Origin: Labia minor
Taxonomy: Eukaryota > Arthropoda > Insecta > Dermaptera > Spongiphoridae
NCBI GenBank assembly: GCA_963082975.1
Contig: OY720348.1
Coordinates: forward strand, 21,567,146 to 21,631,145
Direction of reading: 5' to 3'
Length of the DNA stretch: 64,000 bases
In this document: piece after piece, positions 51,601-60,859 of the stretch
How the letters are laid out: each line of letters begins with the position of its first letter
Position numbering within the stretch: position 1 is the stretch's first letter
Notes under the pieces: model-generated
The model's input: only the letters and a program-made list of their open reading frames with translations
Told to the model about the DNA's origin: nothing
Database searches by the model: none
Position numbers and translations under genes: made by a program

Positions 51601-54600
51601 GATTGAAAGGCATACTGGTATTGTGAAAACTTCTAGAATCCTCGATAGAGAAGCAACACCTCAATTAGATATAATGGTTTGTATATAAATTTAAAATTAA
51701 TTAATTAAGAGAAATTGAATTTTAAAATTCTTTAGATGTCCATAGGTTCAATAAATAAACTTATTTATTTTAAATATACTATATATATATATATATTTAT
51801 TAAACAAACCTACAGAAAAAGAATACAGTAATTTTTCATATATTATTTATGAATAGATTATTTAAGGGAAACATTCAAGACGTGTACTAATATTAAATTT
51901 TAACAGAATATGAAATATGAGAAAATTAGAAATCTTAATTTTTAAATTAGTTATTCTAAATTAATAGAACTTTCAATTGTTTAATTTATTTATTTCGATA
52001 GTCATTTGCGATTATTTTTAAACAATTTTAGTGGAAATCACATTTATTTTGCCTTAAATAGTATAATTATATATTTATATTAAATAAATTAATTTTGTAG
52101 AAATAATTGAATCAAATAACAATAATTATTTGTAATTGTTCATTTCTTTTGTTTCAGGTTGAAATTGAAGATGCTGGTGATTCTCCAATGAGTTCTCAAC
52201 TTCCTATTTCTATAATAGTTTTAGATCAAAACGATTCTCCCTCTACGCCCCGATCTGTTCATGTTCTTGTTCATACCTTTAATGATATTTTGCCCATTGG
52301 ACTGATTGCTGATGTTCATCCGAACGATCCTGATTCAACTGGAGATTATCACTGCAAACTAGTCACAAGTGTTCCTTCTATGGGCATTCTTACAATACCA
52401 AATAAATGCGAATTACATACATCTCGTGCCAATCCAAGAAATGATTTTACTATTACTGTAGCAGGAAATGATGGTCGACATCCAGATGTTTTATCTACTG
52501 TAACAGTTCAATTTGTTACCTTTGATAATCTCACAATTGAACATACTTTATCGATCCGACTTGAAAATCATACAACAACTCAATTTCTTACTCATTTTTA
52601 CAAAGATTTCCTTGATATATTACAAACTTTATTTGGTCCAAATGACCGACCTTTTCTATATGCAATGCGGGAAGTAAATGCAGGTATAGAATTGGCTCTT
52701 GCAGTAAAAACAGGTACTTCTTATAGAAATAAAGCTCAAATAGGAGAATTATTGGCTGCTAAAACTTCGCTTTTCAATCAATTAGTAAGATCACCTTTAA
52801 TCGTACCATATTCTCCATGCCGTACTGCCAATGCTTGTCTAAATGGAGGATATTGCACTGAAAGTCTTGTAGTTAGTGAAGAAACATCTCTTTCTTCCAG
52901 TCAAACATTAATATTTACATCACCTATGGTTCGACATGAATGGACATGTCGGTGTACGGACTCTTATACAGGTCCTCGATGTGAACGCCGACAAGAACCT
53001 TGTTCTCCAAATCCTTGTTATGCAGGTGGAACGTGTCGACGTCATGGATTTGATTTTCAATGTATATGTCCTCCAACTCGTGATGGAAAATTGTGTGAAC
53101 TTGAACGTGGAGATGCATGTCAAGGTAATCCTTGTTTGAATGGGGGATCATGTCGGGAGAGTCCAGATGGAGCGAGTTTCTTTTGTTTATGTCGACCAGG
53201 AAACCGCGGAAATCGCTGTGAATCGGCAGCTGATTCTTGTAGGCCAAATCCTTGTCTCCATGGAGGTTTGTGTATAACACTCAAGCCAGGAGGCTACCGA
53301 TGTTCATGTCCTGATGCAAGATATGGACGACATTGTGAACGTTCCACATTTGGATTTAATGAACTTTCTTTTCTTTCCTTTCCTTCCCTTGATGCCACTA
53401 CAAATGATATTTCGATCGTTTTTTCTACTACCAAACCAAATGCACTTCTTATTTATAATTATGGCCCACAAACTGGAGGAAGATCTGATTTTGTCGCTGT
53501 TGAGATAGTGAATGGAAAAGCTCGCTTTTCATATGGAGGCGCAAGAACAGCAATAACAAGAATGACTGTATCTGGAAAAGGAAAAACCCTAGCTGATGGT
53601 TTATGGCATAAGGTAACTGCCATTCGTAATGGCAGAGTTGTATCTCTCAGTGTTGCTGATTGTACAGAAAATGGAGATTTATGCAATGAATGTAAACCGG
53701 ATGATCCACATTGTTATTCCGACGACGTAGGTTTGGCTGGGTAAGTAATAGTTATAAATTCACTTAATAAAATACCATTCAAAATTTAATAATAATTAAA
53801 ATAAAACTGGATTTTTTGTTTTTTGTTATGCAGGACTCTCAACTTCAACAATCAACCCATGTTAGTGGGTGGCCTGGCAGCAGCAGATCCAGTACTTGAA
53901 AGATTGGGCCAATTAAATTCTGATGATTTTGTTGGATGTGTGCATAGTGTAGCTGTTAATGGTCGTCTTCTGAATCTTTCTGCACCACTTAGTTCTCGTG
54001 GAGTTCAACCAACGTGTATCCGTTCGGCAGGACGAAGTCCATGTTCGGACATTGCTTCTTCTCCTGTAATGACAGCGGTAAGTCATCATATCTATTTATA
54101 ATTTTTATTACGGCTAAAACTAGTGAAGATATTGAATTAAATTTTTTCATAATTTATAAATAATAAATAAAAAATGTCAGTAACAAAGGCATATAATTTT
54201 AAAAATTTGGGGCTCTAAAATTTTTTTTTATTTAAATATTAAGTTTTTTTATATTTTTTAAAATTTAAAATTAATATTAAAACTGAATGATTGAAAATAA
54301 TAATTAATTATGTTATTTATTTATTTATAGAAATTAACTTTGGGAGACAGCACCTCCATACCACCATGGTCACAAACACAATTTTTCTCAAATAGCTCCA
54401 CTGCACAAATGATTGGCTTAGATTCCACTTCTTCATCAGCATTAGGATTAATTTCATCTGAAGGATCAAATCTCTGTGGCACAGGCATATGCTTGGATCA
54501 TTGGACACACGCATTATGTAAATGTTCCTCGGTTGTTATTGCTCCTGATTGTCAATCCTCATTTGATCCAATAACATTAACTGATGGAGGCTATGTTGAA

Positions 54601-57253
54601 TTCACCATATCATCAATGCATCGACGAATGCAACTCCTTGAAATGATTTATGGAGGTACAACTATTTGGCATAAAGAAAAAGAAGAATTATCTAAATCAA
54701 GTGTTTCAAGAAATACCCGACATGGCGAAGGAGTGGATAAATCCATGTCATTCATGTTTCGTACAGTTAGATCCAATGGACTTTTATTTTATTCAGCTAC
54801 AAATAAAGATTACACATCTCTGGAGGTAATATTTCAATTTATCTCTAAGATAATTTAAAATAATTTCAATGAATTTCTTCTTGTCATTTAATTATGCATG
54901 GAATTTTTTTTTTGTAAATAAATAACTCTTAATTTTAATTATTAATGTTTATTATTTTCTTTTGAATTTTAGCTACGCTTGGGTAAAATAATATATATAT
55001 CCCGGGTGGGCGTTGGACGTATTCCTGTAAATATGACAGCCGACACTCCTTCAGATGGTAAAATGTCCGATGGACGCTGGCATCGTGTTCTTCTTATTGC
55101 TCGAGGACGTGGTCTTCGTCTCTTTGTTGATGATCAACTTATAGGAGAGGAATTAGAACTAGCTGGAGTTCATGATTTTCTTGATCCTTATCTAACTACT
55201 CTTACATTGGGAGGAACTGCTCTTCATGAACAACGTAAGAATTATATATATAAAGAGAGAATATATAGAAAGTATTTTGATAAAAAAATATATTAATTAA
55301 TTTTATTTTTCAGGTCTCGAAGGATGCTTGGCTAATTTTAGTATCAATGCAGAAATCCAACCCTTGAATGGAACCGGTTCAATTCTTGGTCGTGCTATTC
55401 TTCATGGAGGAATTATTTCTGGATGTTCTGGGCCTATAAGATTTGGTCCGGCTTCAGCTCCAGATCCATTATCAATTGGAATTACACTTGTAATTGTATT
55501 TTTTGTTATTCTTCTTGTGGCGATTCTAGTTAGTTTTCTTGTGTTCCGCTTACGTCGACAAAAGAAAGAAAAGGAAGGACCAAATGCATCACCTACACTA
55601 AGCGGATTGGGTAAGCCCAATGGTGTTGGAGGAGTATCCTTGGCATCAGGGGGAAGTGGACTTCTTTCAGCCCAACCTCCAGATATGGCACGCGGTTTAC
55701 ATGTATCTGATGCTTCTGGATTTTTAACTGGTGATAATGGGGAAGTCATCCGAACGGTTTCCGGGCATCATTTAGTAGCGCCAGAACTTATTTCTAAAAA
55801 ATACAAAGAACGTGAGATCGTAGCTTCGGAACCTCGACAACAAAGACCTGATATTATAGAAAGAGAAGTATCTAAAGGTATACCACTTCGAGATGAACAT
55901 CATCCTCCTTTACCACCATCACAAGGACAATCAATTGATCAAGCTGGTGTTAGTATTGATTTAGAAGTACCTGAACATTATGACCTCGAAAATGCAAGTT
56001 CCATAGCCCCATCAGATATTGATATTGTTTATCATTATAAAGGTTATCGTGAAGGTGGGAATGTAAGAAAATATAAAACAACCACTCCACATTTAGGTGC
56101 TGGCCCAGTTACCAGTTATCATCATAAACATCAGGGCTCTCAAGGAGGGCAACAACATCGACATTCACCGCATCATGCTACCGCCTTTCCGCCTCATTCC
56201 CGTGATTCACCTCGTGCTGTAGTTCCTCCACCACCCACTTCTCGAGTAGATTCACCTGGAAGTGTAGCTTCAAATACAAATCCAAATAAACTTCTTCAAC
56301 ATCAAAGTACCCCATTAGCTAGATTAAGTCCTAGTAGTGAATTATCCCAACAAGCACCACGAATACTTACACTTCAAGATATAAGTGGAAAACCGTTGCA
56401 ATCTGCATTACTTGCAACCACCTCTTCTTCTGGAGGAGTGGGCAAAGATGCATTACATAGTAATAGTGAACGTAGTTTAAATAGCCCTGTAATGAGTCAA
56501 TTATCAGGTCAAAGTTCATCGCCATCAAGAAAAGTTCCAACTCAAGACGGGTCAGGTGTAAATGGAGTCGGGCCTATGGGATTAACAGCAGAAGAAATTG
56601 AAAGGCTTAATTCAAGGCCGAGGACATCTAGTCTTGTAAGTACACTTGATGCGGTTTCAAGTTCAAGTGAAGCACCACGTGGAGGACGTGGAGGTCCTCC
56701 TCCACCATCGCATCATTTAAGTCACCTTCATCCTGGATCTCCCACAATGGCAGACACTCATTTAGATAATAATAGTTCTACAACAACGGATGAAAGTGGC
56801 AATGACTCTTTCACTTGTTCAGAATTTGAATACGACAATAATAATGAAAAAAGAGATGGAGATCATATTTTTAGTAAATTAGAAGAATCAGAAAGGCGAA
56901 GTGAATCAACAACAAATGGTGGCTCCGGAAATAAGCCTCCTCCATTATTACCAGTTAGTACTTCCTATGATGGATTCGATTCATCTTTTCGAGGATCGCT
57001 TAGTACTTTAGTAGCATCTGATGATGATCTTTCAACACACATGGGAGCTCCATTGTATAGACCCCACAATGGTTCACCTTCATCAACAGCAGCATTAGGA
57101 TGGAATTATTTACTTAATTGGGGTCCGAATTTTGAAAGTCTTGTTGGGGTATTCAAAGACATAGCTGAGTTGCCAGATTCTGTAAATAGTCGGGTAGCAG
57201 CATCCTTGAGGCTGCCATCAAGTGGTAATAAACCCAGTGAAGAATATGTGTAA
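36305..57253 (+). CDS. ft: Fat/FAT4-type giant protocadherin, 3' part (17 exons, 5'-partial)
   Basis: Fat is a very large single-pass adhesion receptor. In Drosophila it binds Dachsous between cells and acts in planar polarity and as an upstream input to Hippo growth control. Exons: 36305-36613, 41439-41672, 43769-43970, 44083-44270, 45615-46037, 46194-46698, 47162-47342, 47519-47772, 47902-48224, 48313-50337, 50535-51038, 51188-51676, 52158-53740, 53834-54077, 54331-54825, 54973-55234, 55314-57253. All junctions are GT-AG and keep frame, giving 10,161 nt. Seen in order: ~18 cadherin repeats with DxNDNxP linkers (residues 1-1990), a membrane-proximal region, EGF1-4 (2100-2272), laminin G (about 2280-2480), a degenerate EGF (2537-2562), a second laminin G (about 2563-2775), a membrane span (2795-2818) and a tail to 3386 with IAPSDIDIVYHYKGYR. 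Two laminin-G domains and this tail motif favour Ft/FAT4 over the FAT1-3/kugelei group. The start is missing: Drosophila Ft has 34 cadherin repeats. Confidence 0.93.
36718..37254. mobile_element. Long-inverted-repeat element, copy 2 (in an ft intron)
   Basis: The ends TAATTATATAAACTGGTCAT and ATGACCAGTTTATATAATTA are exact complements. The arms carry ACTTTACCAGTGGGTTCC and its complement. The centre shares GTGAATTAGTCAATAAAA with 8802-9299. It lies in the 36614-41438 intron. Confidence 0.85.
37255..39470. other. ft intron, no further feature
   Basis: A+T-rich intronic sequence without recognised exons. The short G-rich patch at 39129-39150 is unremarkable. Confidence 0.6.
39471..39775. mobile_element. 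hAT-like MITE, family C copy 1 (ft intron)
   Basis: The ends CAGCGGTCGGGGAAC and GTTACCCGACCGCTG are flanked by exact duplications TTCTATAG (39463-39470 and 39776-39783). The interior GCTCTTCACCATGGGGTAAT is shared with 42912-43245. Confidence 0.92.
40138..40754. repeat. hAT-like remnant interrupted by a TA-flanked MITE (ft intron)
   Basis: CAGTGTTTCTCAACCTTTTT opens at 40137-40139, and the 40138-40290 part matches family B on the minus strand. The other edge, CGACCCACAGTTTAAGAAGC, is a different hAT-style terminus. No matching target duplication was found, so this may be two abutting remnants. Confidence 0.55.
40387..40625. mobile_element. TA-flanked MITE (Tc1/mariner-like ends)
   Basis: TGAAGACCTTAGAGCGAAAC and GTTTCGCTCTAAGGTCTTCA are perfect 20-bp inverted ends, and the match continues into GTGGTAAGCCAC with one difference. 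TA lies on both sides (40385-40386 and 40626-40627). It is 239 bp. Confidence 0.88.
40755..41438. other. ft intron, no further feature
   Basis: Simple A+T sequence with (TA)n words. It ends at the AATAG acceptor. Confidence 0.6.
41439..41672 (+). CDS. ft: ft exon B: cadherin repeat boundary
   Basis: It follows an AATAG acceptor and ends before GTAGGT, phase 0 on both sides, 78 codons. SDTNDNPPVF closes one repeat, and GENTPRG with DDDQGVNG opens the next. Confidence 0.92.
41745..42245 (+). mobile_element. HINE-like family 2 element with a GTCC/GTCT microsatellite (ft intron)
   Basis: A (GTCC/GTCT)n tract at 41896-41930 sits just before ACGGCTCAACCGATTTTGAT, a core found widely beside microsatellites in arthropod rolling-circle repeats. 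CACACCAAATTTCACATG with the following 45 bp occurs twice (41809 and 42091), an internal partial duplication. Its 3' end matches the repeat at 2451-2595. Confidence 0.7.
42246..42911. other. ft intron, no further feature
   Basis: A+T-rich, with (GA)n at 42778-42802. Confidence 0.55.
42912..43245. mobile_element. hAT-like MITE, family C copy 2 (ft intron)
   Basis: The ends CAGCGGTCAGGGAACC and CCCCGACCGTTG are flanked by exact duplications CTTTAAAT (42904-42911 and 43246-43253). It shares its interior with 39471-39775. Confidence 0.92.
43769..43970 (+). CDS. ft: ft exon C: cadherin repeat boundary
   Basis: TTATAG acceptor, GTACAC donor, ends in phase 1. It encodes DLNDNAPLF and then ENATIGTSVVTVSATDLDSG. 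It continues in frame into the exon at 44083. Confidence 0.9.
44083..44270 (+). CDS. ft: ft exon D: second half of a cadherin repeat
   Basis: ATTACAG acceptor, GTATAA donor. The exon encodes DNGFIIYSILSG through KLDRET and ends at HRLSSTVQ, phase 0. Confidence 0.9.
44692..44857. repeat. hAT-like remnant, family E copy 2 (ft intron)
   Basis: It shares TTTATTGTGGCTCAATTAAA and ATTTTTTCCGATTTGGCTCT with 6733-6891. Its right end GGGCCACCCCTG is a hAT-style terminus. Confidence 0.65.
44895..45525 (-). mobile_element. LINE 3'-end fragment, copy 3 (ft intron)
   Basis: On the minus strand 45192-44968 reads RRVRWTGLVARIGNEKLSKD and later HPLGRPRTRWVDNVGREVRE. This is the conserved region just after the reverse transcriptase of many arthropod non-LTR elements. 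A (GATA)-type tail is at 44905-44920. The clade is not assigned. Confidence 0.85.
45615..46037 (+). CDS. ft: ft exon E: one full cadherin repeat plus flanks
   Basis: CTTGCAG acceptor, GTATTT donor, 141 codons, phase 0 on both sides. It contains DVNDMAPEF, VPENIS, DRDEG, LDRET and DENDNSPVF. Confidence 0.93.
46194..46698 (+). CDS. ft: ft exon F: cadherin repeats
   Basis: TTTTCAG acceptor, GTAAAT donor, ends in phase 1. It contains SATDFDEGANG, NFERKN, DINDNPPTF and then MENVIPEPHG through LDREKQQEH. Confidence 0.93.
46699..47161. other. ft intron, no feature
   Basis: A+T-rich sequence only. Confidence 0.65.
47162..47342 (+). CDS. ft: ft exon G: cadherin repeat boundary
   Basis: ATTTAG acceptor, GTAATT donor, ends in phase 2. 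It contains DINDHSPEF, EENLPAG and ATDKDAGDN. Confidence 0.9.
47519..47772 (+). CDS. ft: ft exon H: cadherin repeat boundary
   Basis: TTACAG acceptor, GTATGA donor, ends in phase 1. It contains LDREEMS and DDNDNAPRY. Confidence 0.92.
47902..48224 (+). CDS. ft: ft exon I: divergent cadherin repeat
   Basis: TTTCCAG acceptor, GTACGT donor, ends in phase 0. DTDEGINS opens the repeat normally. The closing linker reads LISGNKFPTI instead of DxNDNxP, so a calcium-binding linker is probably lost here. Confidence 0.9.
48313..50337 (+). CDS. ft: ft exon J: 675-codon exon with about six cadherin repeats
   Basis: TTTTAG acceptor, GTAAAT donor, phase 0 on both sides, residues 874-1548. It has successive linkers DANDNSPKL, DKNDNPPRF, DQNDNAPEF, DANNNAPQF, STENHFNPVF (divergent) and DINDNAPIF. 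It is the longest exon of the cadherin array and has no internal intron, unlike the stretch 5' of it. Confidence 0.95.
50535..51038 (+). CDS. ft: ft exon K: cadherin repeats with one divergent linker
   Basis: TTTCAG acceptor, GTTAGT donor, 168 codons, phase 0. The linker TGQNEFFPHF lacks the canonical DxNDN. SIQDGNDPPEF follows one repeat later. Confidence 0.92.
51188..51676 (+). CDS. ft: ft exon L: cadherin repeats
   Basis: TTTTAG acceptor, GTTTGT donor, 163 codons, phase 0. It contains LDREEIASY, LDVNDNGPVL, MENEPANTS and LDREATPQ. Confidence 0.93.
51677..52157. other. ft intron, no feature
   Basis: A+T-rich with (TA)n at 51780-51796. Nothing else was seen. Confidence 0.65.
52158..53740 (+). 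CDS. ft: ft exon M: last cadherin repeats, membrane-proximal region, EGF1-4, start of laminin G1
   Basis: TTTCAG acceptor, GTAAGT donor, ends in phase 2. After the weak linker LDQNDSPSTP comes a cadherin-like unit without calcium motifs. Then TIEHTLSIRL and FLTHFYKDF mark the Fat-specific membrane-proximal segment. Four six-cysteine EGF modules follow (residues 2100-2272), the last three compact and close to consensus (CxxNPCLxGGxC). EGF1 has a long insertion of about 20 residues between its third and fourth cysteines. Laminin G1 begins with FGFNELSFLSFPSL. Confidence 0.93.
53834..54077 (+). CDS. ft: ft exon N: end of laminin G1
   Basis: TGCAG acceptor, GTAAGT donor. It contains the laminin-G closing signature DDFVGCVHSVAVNGR and two later cysteines (VQPTC, SPC). 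Confidence 0.92.
54331..54825 (+). CDS. ft: ft exon O: degenerate EGF and start of laminin G2
   Basis: TTATAG acceptor, GTAATA donor, 165 codons. LCGTGICLDHWTHALCKC and a final C at residue 2562 form a short EGF. GGYVEFTIS and FMFRTVRSNGLLFY belong to the second laminin-G fold. Confidence 0.92.
54973..55234 (+). CDS. ft: ft exon P: laminin G2 core
   Basis: TTTTAG acceptor, GTAAGA donor, ends in phase 1. It carries SDGRWHRVLLIARGRGLRLF and LTTLTLGG, the standard laminin-G strands. Confidence 0.92.
55314..57253 (+). CDS. ft: ft exon Q: end of laminin G2, membrane span, whole cytoplasmic tail and stop
   Basis: TTTCAG acceptor, TAA stop at 57251-57253. LEGCLANFSIN closes laminin G2. The hydrophobic segment ITLVIVFFVILLVAILVSF (55475-55546) is followed by the stop-transfer RLRRQKKEKE. 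The tail is rich in Ser, Gly, Pro and His. It keeps the conserved IAPSDIDIVYHYKGYR (near 56000), EEIERLNSRPRTSSL (near 56595), GNDSFTCSEFEYDN (near 56800), LLNWGPNFESLVGVFKDIAE (near 57110) and a C-terminal EEYV. Confidence 0.95.
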
Positions 57254-57428
57254 GACAATATCTCCTTCTTCATTCTATCTTTAAATGATGTTGTTTCGTG
57301 ATAAGTTATAAACATTATTTATATTTTGTCTATTTCTCTTATTTTAAAACTTTAAATAATGAAAACAAGAGAAAAAGTTAAAACAGTTACTTGTCTGATC
57401 AAGGCAATTATTTTCTTAGAAAATAATG

Positions 57429-57434
57429 AATAAA
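57429..57434 (+). terminator. Candidate ft polyadenylation signal AATAAA
   Basis: The first AATAAA lies about 176 nt after the ft stop codon. The region is A+T-rich, so such hexamers occur by chance and the true 3' end may be further on. Confidence 0.3.
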
Positions 57435-57809
57435 TAACCTTGTATCAAGGTGGTCTATGACGCTTGAGTTACTTTGATCTAAGCTAAGTTATTAAATAAT
57501 TTAATTAATGAATTAAGGCAAAGTAACAATGTTAACCGAGTCAACTAAGCTCTTAGGATATTTTTATTTAATAATATCACAAGAGAAAAATGTTCAAAAT
57601 TAATATATATGTATATTGAAAACATTCGATATTTTATATATAATTCTTATGTAAACAAGTCGTAAATGTGTAAATATATTATTTTCATTAAAATTCCGAT
57701 AGACTGAAAATATAGTTTATGTAATTTTTACTTAAATCGTTTATTTTTAATATTGTCTATTATAGGTGTGGCGAATATACACTATTAATGGCTACATATT
57801 TATTTGAAT

Positions 57810-57846
<37 letters not shown>

Positions 57847-59090
57847 TTACGTGGGATTTTTTTTTGTCTTTAAATTGTTGAAATGAGGAATAATTCACTT
57901 CATAGGTCAGTCATAATATACTAAAATATATTTCTTTTTACCTAAGTGATATTTTAATTCATACATTTTTTTAAAGAATAAAATTAAAGAAGACTATATT
58001 GGATATTTTTATTTTACGATATAGTGCAATATTTTGTTCATTTTATATATATTTCCCCCTATAAAAACTAATAAAAATAAAATTAAAATTCACAAAAAAA
58101 GAATGTTCATTTTTATAATCTTTAAAAGAAAAATATTACTAGAAAATACAGATAATTTATAAATGTATATAATTCGTGTTCCTTCATTTCTTCTGAGTAT
58201 CAGGAGACATTTAGCGGATATTCTTATGTTCTAAACTGTTTAAGTTGGTTCCACTATATAATTTTTTGAGGAAATTTTTCTTAAATAAATCTTAATTACA
58301 TTTAAGACGTTTTTAGAAATTATATATATATATATATATATTCTATTAATATATATATATATTCTATTAAAAATTAAAATTAAAATCCTAATTTAATAAG
58401 AAAAAAATTACTCTTTAAATTATTAGTGGCCAATATTTATATAAAAGTTATAAATTTATTAATAATAATTAAATTTCAATTATAAATGTGATGTAAATAA
58501 AATAATATGTAAAATAGTAATAGAATTCTCCTCTTTCTCTTTTTTTCCTAAATAATCATCAATTGCACGGCCATAAATTGTAGTGCCAAATTTTGTAAAT
58601 AAGAAAAAGCGAAATAAAAAAAAAAAGATTTATTTTTATAATGTGTTTTAATTTTTACTTTTTTAACATTAATAGGATATTATTTAAATATCAACTTAAT
58701 TTTTCTATTTTAACAATAATTAAAATAAATTTTTAATCAAGATTCTTTTCAATTTATTAATATTTTCAAAGTGAAACTCAAGAAGATTTCTAAGACTATG
58801 CAAATTTAATCACAGAAATTATTGGAAAATTTCTTTAATGCAGGAAAAGAAGTAGGATTTAATTTGAAGTAAAGTTCGTAAAAATTAAGAACCAAAAAAA
58901 GTTGAAAATACAAGCGAATAGTGGAGATTACAAAATGAGGAATTACATCATGACTCATATATGCTTGTCCAAACATGATTAGAATTATATAATCAAGAAG
59001 GTTATGATGAAGCCCCGACTCAAGGTTCAAAAAGGAGAAGAAAGACTAGCAAGAAGTTCGTTTATAAGAAAACCAATTGTGAAATAAAGA

Positions 59091-59096
59091 TTTATT
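59091..59096 (-). terminator. Candidate polyadenylation signal of the crotonase gene
   Basis: TTTATT on the plus strand is AATAAA on the minus strand. It lies about 224 nt past the stop codon. A+T-richness makes this weak evidence. Confidence 0.25.
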
Positions 59097-59319
59097 AAGT
59101 AATTTATTTTACAGTCGTATTAATATGTTTAACAACATTATGTAGAATTGATCATTAATGTTTTTTTTACTATGTAATATTTTTAAATTTCCCATGCTTT
59201 CCAACTCCAGCATCAAATTTATCTTTAATATTTCTTAAAAATTCCTAAAAATTCATTAAAAACAAAAAAATATATAATTATTAATTATTAAGATTAGGTT
59301 CGCGCGAAATTAGAAATAC

Positions 59320-60859
59320 TTAAATGAAAGAGACCTTATTTAAAAAGTTGCTTGAATATGTTTTTTCAAATTCAATAGCCTCTTGTGTATCTTTGGCTAC
59401 ATATGTATTAAAATATAATGAATTTCTATCATGAAGGAGGCAGTCTTGTTGAAACTTTACTAATGATTCAGCTAAATTGATAGCTTGTCCCTTTGCTGAA
59501 AATGATATAATAATACTTATATTGTAATTAATTCGTTTTTATTTTAAACATTCTTAATCAATATACCTGTTCCACAGCCAACAAATCTATTAACAATTCC
59601 CCAATTAAAAGCATCTTCGGCATTCAATAACCTTCCAGTTAAGACCAAATCCATAGCTCTAGATAATCCGATCATTTTTTGAAGTCGAAGTGATCCACCA
59701 TTCATGATTGGAAAACCTGAAAAAATGATATTTTCTTTTGGTAAATATATAAGCGCATACACTATTATATGAAATATAATATCTAAAAGAAAGTCAAGAT
59801 GCTCAACCTATGATGATAGGCTAATTATTAAATTTAACTAGTTAGTATTATATATAATTTTGTAATCTAGTGATCTGTATATATTTTTTTAAAGTTAAAT
59901 TAAATTATTTAAATTTCATTTTCAAAAAACAGCAGATTAGATTATTAAACCCATCTGCTTTTACTTTATCATTAATTTCATATCTGATAATTGTAATGTC
60001 TTTATATCTTAAATTATAAAATTATTTATTTTTATAATTTAAATTATACAATAGAGAGAGAGAGAGAGAGTGGTGAATATAAATTTATTAATTTATGGAT
60101 TTACCGAATCTTCTTGAAAGGAAACCAATTTTGGCAGTTTCTTCCATAACTCTTAGATCACACATTAAAGCTAATTCAAAACCTCCAGCCACGGCAAATC
60201 CATCAATAGCAGCTATTATAGGCTTTTTAAAAAAATGACCAGATGAAAACTAAAAGAAAAAGAAATATATAATTCCATTACAAAATAATACTTTTAATAA
60301 ACTTACATTTTGTGGGAATACAAAATCTTCCTTTTCTAATTCATCTATATCAAATCCTGAACAAAAATTGCCACCTATTCCATGTAAAACGCAAACCAGG
60401 AACTCTTTATTATTTTCAAAATGTACTATTGCTTCTTTGAGTTGTATGAAAGTTTCTTTATCAATAGCATTCTTTTTAATAGGTCTATTAATACCAATTG
60501 TCATTATTTTTGAGAAGTTATCAATGAGTACTAAAATTAAATATTTTTGAAACTAATAGTAATATGAGAAATGAATAAATTTTTATATTAATTATTTTAA
60601 GCCTTATTAATTGTTAATGAATTTGAATTTAAGAAATATTTAACACACATTTTTTTAAATCTATTTTCAATTATTTCCCAAAATAATGACATTTTGAAAC
60701 TTAAAAATTATGCAATTTTGATATTGGAAATAAATTTATTAGAGAATATATATATAGCATCTTACCACTGTTCTTTCTTAAAATTTGAATGGAGTGTCTT
60801 TTAGTTTCAAGTAATTTTTGTTTAGAATATATAAATTTTACATTTCTTAATATATACAT
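59320..60859 (-). CDS. Crotonase-family (enoyl-CoA hydratase/isomerase-like) protein, probably mitochondrial
   Basis: Crotonase-fold enzymes act on acyl-CoA thioesters. Five exons: 60766-60859, 60307-60530, 60105-60249, 59567-59716, 59320-59495, all GT-AG, 789 nt in frame, 262 residues, a usual length for the family. Residues 1-31 ([20 protein letters not shown] onward) are basic and lack acidic residues apart from one Glu, resembling a mitochondrial presequence. The fold begins with [14 protein letters not shown] (42-55). The first oxyanion-hole region is [13 protein letters not shown] (84-96), and the second is [19 protein letters not shown] (122-140) with Glu131 at the rat hydratase Glu144 position. 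The second catalytic glutamate (Glu164 in rat) appears replaced: the aligned stretch reads FLSRRFG with Ser151. C-terminal [13 protein letters not shown] is typical of the subgroup with an RRxGxPxxxGG segment, whose reactions are mostly unassigned. No sequence supports naming a substrate. It converges on ft. Confidence 0.9.

Larger units (their letters stand above)
57254..59319. other. Convergent intergenic region: 3' UTRs and a possible decayed coding patch
   Basis: The ft 3' UTR starts here. (TA)n lies at 57817-57842 and 58320-58360. The stretch 58790-59080 is less A+T-rich. One plus frame reads LQNEELHHDSYMLVQT, a stop, then YDEAPTQGSKRRRKTSKKF. It may be a host pseudogene fragment, but I do not recognise it. 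Confidence 0.4.

Noticed and set aside
52920-53510. Several frames overlapping the EGF region on both strands
   Set aside because: They are shadows of the cysteine-rich ft exon M, with no independent evidence.
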